Positions 1-5,345 of a stretch of DNA of 9,114 bases are shown piece after piece. Location of the stretch: NCBI GenBank assembly GCA_017386965.1, contig JAFOGE010000171.1:1-9114 (forward strand). Direction: 5' to 3'. Position numbers and translations under genes: made by a program. The notes beneath the pieces are model-generated. The model was not told the origin of the DNA, did not search any database, and worked only from the letters and a program-made list of their open reading frames with translations. Positions within the stretch are counted from its first letter, which is position 1; every line of letters starts with the position of its first letter. This DNA is from Clostridia bacterium. Lineage in GTDB: Bacteria > Bacillota > Clostridia > Oscillospirales > CAG-272.

Positions 1-132
1 ATGAAGAAGTTTGGAGAGATCTCCGACCTGATCGGCGCACTGCTCTGGCTTGCCGATGACAAGGCCAGCGGCTTCGTCACCGGAACGGTCATTCCCGTTG
101 ACGGCGGCTTCTCCGCTTACAGCGGCGTATAA
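1..132 (+). CDS. C-terminal fragment of a short-chain dehydrogenase, probably fructuronate (D-mannonate) reductase type
   Basis: The reading frame is open from the first base to a TAA at 130-132 and encodes 43 residues. It is the typical SDR tail: a helix with LIGALLWLADDKASGFVTG, then IPVDGGFSAYSGV at the end. 'ASxFVTGxxxxVDGGF' is the conserved C-terminal motif of classical SDR oxidoreductases, and the ending FSAYSGV resembles, from memory, the UxuB/YjmF group. That group interconverts D-mannonate and D-fructuronate with NAD(H) in hexuronate catabolism. The Rossmann fold and the catalytic Ser-Tyr-Lys lie upstream of the window. The ATG at position 1 is an internal methionine, because a 43-residue SDR tail cannot stand alone. 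SDR membership is secure; the substrate is an inference. A terminator follows 12 bases after the stop, so this is the last gene of its transcript. Confidence 0.75.
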   Translation: MKKFGEISDLIGALLWLADDKASGFVTGTVIPVDGGFSAYSGV

Positions 133-144
133 ACTCAAAATGCA

Positions 145-180
145 AAAAAAGTGCGGAGTGGGATCGCTCCGCACTTTTTT
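145..180 (+). terminator. Rho-independent terminator of the SDR gene
   Basis: The stem GTGCGGAGTG / CGCTCCGCAC (151-160 with 165-174, one T-G wobble) has a four-base loop GGAT and is followed by six T at 175-180. An A-run at 145-150 mirrors the T-run, so the element could also work on the other strand, but no minus-strand gene here needs it. Confidence 0.93.
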
Positions 181-411
181 ATCAAAACGAGTGCTTTTGC
201 TTGCAAACAATTTCCATTCATAAAAGCGAGCCGTGGGAGCAGAATAGTATCAGAGCCGCGAAGCATCGCGCTCAATTGATATAGATTAAACGAACGGCGT
301 GTGTCGGGCGGTGCGCAAATGCGTCTTGGCCGATACCGGACTGCGCTGTTTCTTGGAATGAAGAAAAGGAACGGTGCAAGCCGTGATCCGTTCAGAACAG
401 GAGAAAAAACC

Positions 412-609
412 ATGGCAAGCAATAAGACTCTTGTTCCGGAGGCTAAGGAAGCTCTGGAGAGATTCAAGATGGAGGCGGCAAACGAGGTCGGCGTAAACCT
501 GAAGCAGGGCTACAACGGCGACATTACCGCAAAGCAGGCAGGTTCCGTTGGCGGACAGATGGTCAAGAAGATGATCCAGTCCTACGAGAACACGCTCAAG
601 AACAAGTAA
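412..609 (+). CDS. Alpha/beta-type small acid-soluble spore protein (SASP)
   Basis: The 65-residue product binds and saturates spore DNA in the developing forespore, protecting it from UV and chemical damage, and is degraded at germination to supply amino acids. Family marks are the block A-x-E-x-L-x-x-F-K-x-E-x-A at residues 10-23, then NEVGVNL (24-30), and the second conserved block GSVGGQMVKKMI (44-55). E25-V26 matches the germination protease (GPR) cleavage position (Glu before a hydrophobic residue plus Gly). Length agrees with the usual 60-75 residues. The start at 412 is set by AGGAG at 399-403, nine bases upstream; the frame is open further upstream to 301 but that part does not resemble a SASP. 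Such genes are normally read by SigG in the forespore, but I find no convincing SigG promoter in 185-400. It stands alone, with a structured 3' region and a terminator behind it. Confidence 0.95.
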   Translation: MASNKTLVPEAKEALERFKMEAANEVGVNLKQGYNGDITAKQAGSVGGQMVKKMIQSYENTLKNK

Positions 610-623
610 GAGAAGCTTGAACA

Positions 624-667
624 GCGGAGCTGGATCTCCGCAGTCGGCCCTCTGATTTGAGGACCGA
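624..667 (+). other. Two tandem hairpins just downstream of the SASP gene
   Basis: GCGGAG (624-629) pairs with CTCCGC (636-641) around the loop CTGGAT. Three bases later TCGGCCCTC (644-652) pairs with GAGGACCGA (659-667), with one mismatch-like C-A position and the loop TGATTT. Neither is followed by a T-run, so they are not terminators. They lie in the 3' untranslated part of the SASP mRNA, before the terminator at 721-767, and could stabilise the transcript. A third, competing pairing, CCGA (664-667) with TCGG further on, is possible. A function is inference only. Confidence 0.45.
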
Positions 668-720
668 TCGCATTCTGTCGGTTGGAGCCAAGCAGTTGGA
701 TCACATGGCACGAAATGCGG

Positions 721-767
721 CGCCGCTCATTCCTGTTGACTGGAATGGGCGGCGTACTTGCTTTTTT
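721..767 (+). terminator. Terminator downstream of the SASP gene
   Basis: CGCCGCTCATTCC (721-733) pairs with GGAATGGGCGGCG (742-754) over 13 positions, with one T-G wobble and an eight-base loop. A T-rich tract ends in six T at 762-767. It lies 112 bases after the SASP stop and just upstream of the pyrophosphatase promoter, so it separates the two units. Confidence 0.87.
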
Positions 768-799
768 GAATCTGTTCCTGCAAAAATGTTCTCTTTTTC

Positions 800-828
800 T
801 TGCAATTCTTCCGGATTTATGCTATACT
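800..828 (+). promoter_or_regulatory. SigA promoter of the pyrophosphatase gene
   Basis: The -35 is TTGCAA (800-805) and the -10 is TATACT (823-828), with a 17-base spacer and an extended -10 TG at 820-821. The predicted transcript starts near 835, about 48 bases before the start codon. Confidence 0.85.
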
Positions 829-882
829 GTTTACAGAAAAAGCATGTTGCATTTCTTATACATCAAGGAGGGTTTTGCTTTT

Positions 883-1251
883 ATGACCTTTGAAGAACGA
901 AAGGCGCAGGTGCGCTCCTATCTTGGAAAAACGGTGCGGATCGAAATGGATCGCCCCATCGGGACAGAGCATCCAAAGCATCCGGGGCTTTTCTATCCCA
1001 TCAATTACGGCTACATTCCCGGCGTATATGGTGGGGACGGCGAGGAGCTGGATGTCTATCTGCTCGGCGTGGATCGTCCGGTCAAGGAATATACCGCACG
1101 CATCATCGGCATCGTTCACCGTCACAACGACGTGGAGGACAAGTTGGTGGCGGCGGCTTCCGGCACCCATTACACCAAGGAGGAGATGGAAGCAGCGATC
1201 CGCTTTCAAGAATCCTATTATCAAAGCGAGGTTGAGCCTCTTGCGGAATAA
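883..1251 (+). CDS. Short family I-like inorganic pyrophosphatase
   Basis: The 122-residue cytoplasmic enzyme would hydrolyse pyrophosphate to two phosphates, pulling biosynthetic reactions such as tRNA charging and nucleic acid synthesis forward. Visible parts are V-x-I-E-x-D-R-P-I-G (18-27), HPGLFYPINYGYIPG (33-47, matching the family I NYGxIP block), DGEELDVYLLG (52-62, matching the signature DxDxxD with Asp52 and Asp57 kept and Glu54 in the middle place), and a VEDKLVAA block (84-91) matching the Asp/Lys pair of the active site. It is shorter than the roughly 175 residues of E. coli Ppa; compact versions of this kind are known to me from clostridia. The start at 883 follows AAGGAGG (865-871) and fits the family N-terminus. 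Longer upstream reading (from 682) runs through a terminator and promoter and is not coding. It has its own promoter and a terminator shared with truB. Confidence 0.85.
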   Translation: MTFEERKAQVRSYLGKTVRIEMDRPIGTEHPKHPGLFYPINYGYIPGVYGGDGEELDVYLLGVDRPVKEYTARIIGIVHRHNDVEDKLVAAASGTHYTKEEMEAAIRFQESYYQSEVEPLAE

Positions 1252-1295
1252 AAAAACGGGATGTGCATCTTTGGTAGATGTGCATCCCGTTTTTT
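1251..1295. terminator. Bidirectional terminator between the pyrophosphatase gene and truB
   Basis: AAAAAACGGGATGTGCATCT (1251-1270) pairs with 1276-1295 through a near-perfect stem with two G-T wobbles and the loop TTGGT. There are A and T runs on the two outer flanks, so it can stop transcription from either side. The two convergent stop codons lie only 45 bases apart, and the hairpin fills that space. Confidence 0.94.
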
Positions 1296-1296
1296 C

Positions 1297-2214
1297 TTAT
1301 TGTGGGAAGAAGGTTTTGATCGCCTTAACCGCGATACCTTCCTCGTATTCTCCAACCTCGCCCAAGGCGAAGAAGCCGCATTCCTCACCCGCAAGGCGCA
1401 GGCGCGTGCCTACCGGATATGCGGTGGATGATTTGAGCTTCTTGAGATAGATTTCGCATCCTCCTCGGCAAAGCCTCTCGAAGAAGGGGGGGAGAATGAG
1501 GGAGGGAAGATCTGCAAAAAGGGCTTCCGTATCGATCAAAAGATGCGCTCGCTCATCGTCCGAGAGGGCTTCCAATTCCTCCAGGGTGTGCGCGCGTTCG
1601 ATGGAAAAGCCGCTGGTTTCGGTACGCTCGAGAGCCGCCATGCAGCCGCCACAGCCAAGTGCGCTTCCGATGTCGGCGCAAAGCGTTCGGATATAGGTGC
1701 CTCCGGAGCAGGTAACGGTCAGCGAATATTCATCTGCGCGCTCGGTCGCTTCTGCCGTGAGGGCGAAGATCTCGATCGGACGCGCTTGCCGTTCCACCGT
1801 AATTCCTTTGCGTGCCAGATCCACCAGCTTGTGCCCATTGACCTTGAGGGCGCTATACATGGGAGGAATTTGCAGGATTCTTCCGCGAAATTGCGGAAGA
1901 ACATCCGCAAGCGCTTCTTGGGAGGGAATTGCATTTGATGTGGTGAGGACGTTTCCGGTAATATCCTCGGAATCGGTGGTCAATCCAAGACGCAGGCGCG
2001 CCCGGTAGGTCTTTTGATCCGAGGAAAGGTATTCTGCCGCCTTGGCGGCGCGTCCAATCAGGACCACGAGAACACCGGTTGCCATCGGATCCAAGGTGCC
2101 GGTATGTCCAACACGCTTGGTTTGGTAGAGGCGGCGTATCCGATTGACAACGTCGTGCGAGGTCATACCGTCCGCTTTTTTGATGATGAGGACGCCGGAA
2201 AGCTCCGCAGACAT
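1297..2214 (-). CDS. truB: tRNA pseudouridine(55) synthase TruB
   Basis: The 305-residue enzyme isomerises U55 in the T-loop of tRNAs to pseudouridine. The N-terminal motif GVLIIKKADGMTSHDVVNRIRR (split here for length: GVLIIKKADG at 7-16, TSHDVVNRIR at 18-27) is followed by VGHTGTLDPMATGVL (35-49), where Asp42 is the catalytic aspartate. Further family blocks are the YSALKVNG and GTYIRTLCADIG segments, and the C-terminal part is a PUA-like region. Length is usual. The start at 2214 follows AAGGAG (2223-2228) at the right distance; a TTG further upstream at 2232 would overlap that site and is rejected. It is the last gene of the operon trmB - nitroreductase - truB, 22 bases after the nitroreductase stop, and ends in the shared terminator. 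truB often sits with rbfA and ribF; that context is absent here. Confidence 0.96.
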   Translation of the reverse strand: MSAELSGVLIIKKADGMTSHDVVNRIRRLYQTKRVGHTGTLDPMATGVLVVLIGRAAKAAEYLSSDQKTYRARLRLGLTTDSEDITGNVLTTSNAIPSQEALADVLPQFRGRILQIPPMYSALKVNGHKLVDLARKGITVERQARPIEIFALTAEATERADEYSLTVTCSGGTYIRTLCADIGSALGCGGCMAALERTETSGFSIERAHTLEELEALSDDERAHLLIDTEALFADLPSLILPPFFERLCRGGCEIYLKKLKSSTAYPVGTRLRLAGEECGFFALGEVGEYEEGIAVKAIKTFFPQ

Positions 2215-2236
2215 AGCAGGATCTCCTTTCAAAAAA

Positions 2237-2812
2237 TCAGTGTATCACGAGGTCGTCAAGCGATCTCTTGGGAGAGTAATGGACGCCGTTTTTGCGGTAA
2301 TAGGAGGTGTCACCGTCCTTTGGAAGATCGACAAGCTCTACGCGTTCATCCGGCTTTCCGAGTGCGATGACCAGCTGGGGCCGGATTCCATCCGGCAGCG
2401 AGAGAGCCTTACAAAGCTCGTCGGGAGAGAAGGAGCCGATCATGCATCCTCCAAAGCCGCTCTCGCACGCCGCCAACAGAATGGTTTGCGCGGCAATCCC
2501 GACGTCCTTCTGAAACCGTTCTGCACCCTCCATCACGGAGTTGTCCGTGCAAACGACGATGTACGCCGTGGGAGCATGTCCCTTCGGGGGAAGCGAAAGA
2601 TCCTTCAGCTTTCCGGCCCAACGAGTCAGAGGCAGAACCTGTGCGCATTCCTGCGGGGTGTAGACGGGTCGGAATTTCAGCATTTGGAGATTGATGCTGG
2701 AGGGACAGAAGCGAGCGCAGTCGATCCAATCGAGAAGTGCCTCGCAAGGAACGGGCGCGCTTTCGTCAAAGGAACGGAAGCTGCGCGACCGCATGACAAG
2801 ATCCTTGAGCAT
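2237..2812 (-). CDS. Nitroreductase family protein (FMN-dependent oxidoreductase)
   Basis: The 191-residue flavoprotein has the compact nitroreductase fold. The N-terminal motif R-S-R-S-F-R-S-F (8-15) binds FMN phosphate, PSSINLQMLKF (37-47) matches the PSxxNxQPWxF segment that contacts FMN, and DVGIAAQTILLAACE followed by GFGGCMIGSF (119-128) is the typical helix and glycine loop. Such enzymes reduce nitro groups, quinones or flavins with NAD(P)H as cytoplasmic homodimers; the natural substrate cannot be read from the sequence. The start at 2812 follows AAGGAG (2823-2828), and this site abuts the trmB stop codon (2829-2831), only 16 bases separating the genes. Cysteines (23, 32, 36, 56, 88, 116, 123) are fairly many but do not form a CxxCxxC ferredoxin pattern. 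Tight packing with trmB and truB implies co-transcription rather than a shared pathway. Confidence 0.9.
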   Translation of the reverse strand: MLKDLVMRSRSFRSFDESAPVPCEALLDWIDCARFCPSSINLQMLKFRPVYTPQECAQVLPLTRWAGKLKDLSLPPKGHAPTAYIVVCTDNSVMEGAERFQKDVGIAAQTILLAACESGFGGCMIGSFSPDELCKALSLPDGIRPQLVIALGKPDERVELVDLPKDGDTSYYRKNGVHYSPKRSLDDLVIH

Positions 2813-2828
2813 GATGCATGCGCTCCTT

Positions 2829-3476
2829 TCAGAAACGGACGTGCGCGGAATAGATGACCTGACCCTTTTCGGAAAAGCTGCGCTCGTATTCGGTCATGAC
2901 GTTGTCCGCAGCCATTTCGGAGGTGTGCAGGTCGCGTGAGATCCATTCCACCGTCAATCCGCAAGCGGCAAATTCCTCCAGACTGAAATCAAACAGCCCC
3001 TCGTTGTCGGTCTTGAGATAGAGCGTACCGCCCTCGCAAAGAAGCGTGCGGTAGGCCTCAAGAAAGCCGCGGTGCGTCAAACGGCGCTTGGCGTATCCCT
3101 TTTTGGGCCAAGGGTCGCTAAAATTGAGGTAGATGCGCTCAACTGTGTGAGGGAGAAACCGATCGTTCAAGGTTTGCGCATCCCCAATCAGGAAGCGGAG
3201 GTTGTCGGGGCGGCTATCCTTTGCCGCCATTGCTTTCTCCAGGGCGATGCAGGCAACGTCGGGGACACGCTCCATAGCGATGAAATTGCAATCGGGATGC
3301 TTTGTGGCCATTCCAACTGCAAAATCTCCCTTTCCGCACCCGATCTCAAGGTGGAGAGGGCGGGATGCCGAAAAGAAGGATGCGGGATCCACCGTTTCAG
3401 CGGAATTCTGCTCGATCAGGATGGCAGAGCAGGCGGCGATCCGTTCTGCACCGTGCTTTTTTCTTCTCATTCTCAT
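2829..3476 (-). CDS. trmB: tRNA (guanine-N7-)-methyltransferase TrmB
   Basis: The 215-residue enzyme transfers a methyl group from S-adenosylmethionine to N7 of G46 in the tRNA variable loop. The SAM-binding loop is LEIGCGKGDF (43-52), the acidic end of strand 2 is MERV (68-71), the GDA at 98-100 contacts the adenine, and the family signature YLNFSDPWPKKGYAKRRLT spans 116-134. The C-terminal VMTEYE (193-198) carries the conserved TxxE-type motif. The N-terminus MRMRRKKHG is the usual basic lead. The start at 3476 follows AAAGGA at 3487-3492; a second ATG at 3470 is possible and would change only two residues. It is the first gene of the trmB - nitroreductase - truB operon and has a strong SigA promoter upstream. 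Confidence 0.96.
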   Translation of the reverse strand: MRMRRKKHGAERIAACSAILIEQNSAETVDPASFFSASRPLHLEIGCGKGDFAVGMATKHPDCNFIAMERVPDVACIALEKAMAAKDSRPDNLRFLIGDAQTLNDRFLPHTVERIYLNFSDPWPKKGYAKRRLTHRGFLEAYRTLLCEGGTLYLKTDNEGLFDFSLEEFAACGLTVEWISRDLHTSEMAADNVMTEYERSFSEKGQVIYSAHVRF

Positions 3477-3510
3477 AAGGATAGGATTCCTTTCAAAAGG
3501 TATTCATCCT

Positions 3511-3539
3511 ATTATAGCAGATAATGAGAGGAAAATCAA
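3511..3539 (-). promoter_or_regulatory. SigA promoter of the trmB operon
   Basis: Reading the minus strand, the -35 is TTGATT (3539-3534) and the -10 is TATAAT (3516-3511), with a 17-base spacer and a TG one base before the -10. The predicted start near 3504 gives a leader of about 28 bases before trmB. It lies in the 114-base gap after sigK, so trmB need not depend on sporulation transcription. Confidence 0.88.
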
Positions 3540-3590
3540 TGGAGAAAATGAAAAAAAGGGAAAAGTCACCTCGACCCGTTCCTGTCGTGC

Positions 3591-4277
3591 TTACGGCGAC
3601 CCCATGGCATCGCGAAGCTTTTCAAGGGCACTTTTTTCGAGACGGGAAACGTAGGAGCGTGAAATATTGAGGCTGGCCGCGATCTCGCGTTGCGTCTGTG
3701 GGGGAATGCCCCCGATCCCGTAGCGCATGATCAGGATCTGCCGCTCGCGTGGAAGAAGACAGGTATCCAGCAAACGAAGCATGCGCTCTGACGCGATCTT
3801 TCGATCAATCTCCTCGGCAACGTCCTCCTCACTGCAGATCACGTCCATGTAGGTTAAGGGGTTGCCGTCCCGATCCATGTCGATCGTTTCATGAATGGAG
3901 ATTTCGGAGGCTAATTTTCGTCTGGACCGAAAATACATCAGGATCTCATTCTGAATGCATTTTGCGGCGTAGGTCGCAAAGCGTGCGCCGTTGTGAATAT
4001 TGAAGGTGTCCACGGCCTTGACCAATCCCACCGTTCCGATGGAAACCAGATCCTCCGGGTCCTGCGCTCCCGCATAGTACTTGCGCACAATATGCGAAAC
4101 CAGACGCAGATTGTGCAGGATCAGACGTTGCCGTGCCTTAGCATCCCCCTTTTCGGCCAGCAGAAAGCAGGCTTGCTCCTCCTCCGCAGGCAGAGGTGGG
4201 GGAAAGCTTTGCGGAGTTCCGATCCCCAGGATCAAATGCATGATTTTGGTCAGAAACGAAAATAAGGTTGCTAACAT
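3591..4277 (-). CDS. sigK: RNA polymerase sporulation sigma factor SigK
   Basis: The 228-residue sigma-70 factor directs late mother-cell transcription (cortex, coat, mother-cell lysis). Region 2 is seen in HNLRLVSHIVRKYY (55-68), DLVSIGTVGLVKAVDTF (76-92) and FATYAAKCIQNEILM (100-114); region 4.2 is a helix-turn-helix with TQREIAASLNISRSYVSRL near residues 195-213. The pattern HNLRLV-x-HIV and the ending RSYVSR-x-EK favour SigK over SigE. Before FPPPLP (25-30) there is a hydrophobic stretch, LATLFSFLTKIMHLILGIG, at the place where Bacillus subtilis pro-SigK has its membrane-associated pro-sequence. The gene is continuous, with no skin-like insertion. The start at 4277 follows CGGAGG (4283-4288), five bases upstream; the longer frame from 4316 would begin at TTG and run through the promoter. 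A SigE-like promoter lies upstream. No clear terminator follows. Confidence 0.9.
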   Translation of the reverse strand: MLATLFSFLTKIMHLILGIGTPQSFPPPLPAEEEQACFLLAEKGDAKARQRLILHNLRLVSHIVRKYYAGAQDPEDLVSIGTVGLVKAVDTFNIHNGARFATYAAKCIQNEILMYFRSRRKLASEISIHETIDMDRDGNPLTYMDVICSEEDVAEEIDRKIASERMLRLLDTCLLPRERQILIMRYGIGGIPPQTQREIAASLNISRSYVSRLEKSALEKLRDAMGSP

Positions 4278-4302
4278 GGCGGCCTCCGTTGCTTTTTTTC
4301 TA

Positions 4303-4330
4303 ACTCTATGTCGCAAGCCGAAAAATATTG
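4303..4330 (-). promoter_or_regulatory. Candidate SigE-type promoter of sigK
   Basis: On the minus strand CAATATT (4330-4324) resembles the SigE -35 (KMATATT), and CATAGAGT (4310-4303) matches six of eight bases of the SigE -10 (CATACAMT), 13 bases apart. The consensus spacing is about 14, so it is slightly short. The predicted start lies near 4296, about 18 bases before the start codon, with the Shine-Dalgarno site in between. SigE control of sigK is established in B. subtilis, where SpoIIID also helps; I did not identify a SpoIIID site. Confidence 0.5.
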
Positions 4331-4361
4331 CCTGTCTTCATTTCTGCTCGGCGGCTTTTTA

Positions 4362-4390
4362 TTGACAGAGGGAAAAGAATATGGTATACT
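4362..4390 (+). promoter_or_regulatory. SigA promoter of the DltE-like dehydrogenase
   Basis: A consensus TTGACA (4362-4367) and TATACT (4385-4390) are 17 bases apart, with an extended -10 TG at 4382-4383. Transcription would start near 4397, giving a leader of about 78 bases. It is divergent from the sigK promoter; the two -35 regions are about 32 bases apart. Confidence 0.9.
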
Positions 4391-4474
4391 GAAGCGAAGG
4401 CTGCACGCAAAGGGTCCATTCTGCGCGCATCCGATCAGGATCAAAATCTGACGTTACGGAAGGAAATATTGGAT

Positions 4475-5233
4475 ATGAAGATTGCAGTGATTACCGGTGC
4501 ATCCTCGGGGATGGGGAAGGAATTTGTGCTTCAGCTCAGCCACGAAAAGCAGCTGGACGAGATCTGGGCGATTGCTCGCCGGAGAGATCGCTTGGAGGGC
4601 CTTCAAGGCGAAGTAAAAACCAAGATTCGTCCCATCGCTCTGGATTTGACTTTGGAGGAGAGCATCGAGGAATATCGCAAGCTTCTGGAACAAGAAAAGC
4701 CGGAGGTGTCGGTGCTGGTCAATGCCAGCGGCGTGGGACGCTTCGGTGCGTTTGAGGCGATGGATCTGGATACGATGTACCGCATGATTGATCTGAACGT
4801 CAAGGCCTACGTGGGCATGACCTATGCAACGATGCCGTATCTGACTGCCGGAAGCGAGGTTTATCAGTTGGATTCGCTTTCCTCCTTCCAGCCCGTGCCT
4901 TATATCAACGTTTACGGGGCGACCAAGGCGTTCGTGCTCAGCTTCAGCCGTGCGCTGAATGTGGAGTGGAAGAAGAAGGGCATTCACGTCATGGCCGTTT
5001 GCCCGGGATGGGTCAAGACCGAGTTCTTCGATCATGCGGTTACGGACGACACCATTACCTACTACAACCGTTTCTATACGCCCGATCAGGTCATCAAGCG
5101 TGCGATCCGCGACATGAAGAAGCGTAGGGATGTTTCCATCTGCGGTTTCCCCGTTCGTGCGCAGGTGCTGGCTACAAAGCTTCTGCCGCACAGGCTGGTC
5201 ATGAAGATCTGGTGCAAGCAGCAAAAGAAGTGA
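4475..5233 (+). CDS. SDR family NAD(P)-dependent oxidoreductase, DltE/YqjQ-like
   Basis: The 252-residue classical short-chain dehydrogenase has the cofactor loop TGASSGMG (7-14), the acidic DLT (57-59) that contacts adenine, the structural NASG (83-86, the usual NAG with Ser for Ala-Gly spacing), Asn108, and the catalytic triad Ser134, Tyr147 and Lys151 in YGATK. Arg35-Arg36-Arg37 at the end of strand 2 suggest NADP(H). The PG motif CPGWVKTEF lies after strand 6. The C-terminus is basic (KIWCKQQKK) and has hydrophobic residues before it, possibly giving membrane contact. The substrate is unknown; the closest type I recognise is the COG0300 group. The start at 4475 agrees with the family N-terminus MKIAVITG and follows AAGGAAA (4460-4466); the frame open from 4328 covers the promoter. 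No clear terminator follows. Confidence 0.9.
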   Translation: MKIAVITGASSGMGKEFVLQLSHEKQLDEIWAIARRRDRLEGLQGEVKTKIRPIALDLTLEESIEEYRKLLEQEKPEVSVLVNASGVGRFGAFEAMDLDTMYRMIDLNVKAYVGMTYATMPYLTAGSEVYQLDSLSSFQPVPYINVYGATKAFVLSFSRALNVEWKKKGIHVMAVCPGWVKTEFFDHAVTDDTITYYNRFYTPDQVIKRAIRDMKKRRDVSICGFPVRAQVLATKLLPHRLVMKIWCKQQKK

Positions 5234-5257
5234 TTTTTTCGAAAATGCAACTTGAAG

Positions 5258-5311
5258 TTGACAGAAAAAAACCGCAAGTGTATGGCCTTTTTGCGCCAAA
5301 CGTGCTATCAT
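5258..5311 (+). promoter_or_regulatory. Candidate promoter region of the HTH-repeat protein
   Basis: Two alternatives are present. TTGACA (5258-5263) is followed 17 bases later by TATGGC (5281-5286), a poor -10. Downstream an extended -10, TGCTATCAT (5303-5311), lacks a good -35 but would start transcription near 5318, about 28 bases before the start codon. Which one is used cannot be decided from the sequence. Confidence 0.4.
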
Positions 5312-5345
5312 AAAATCCATCAAGATGAAAAAGGAGAGTGATTTT

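Noticed and set aside
286..711. Open minus-strand frame of 141 codons across the SASP gene
   Set aside because: It covers the SASP coding sequence and its structured 3' region, has no family resemblance, and the plus-strand gene explains the conservation pattern.
682..882. N-terminal extension of the pyrophosphatase
   Set aside because: It would encode through a terminator hairpin and a consensus SigA promoter; a strong ribosome site and the family N-terminus place the start at 883.
3545..3590. Possible sigK terminator
   Set aside because: There is a T-rich tract on the minus strand, but no stable stem directly before it.
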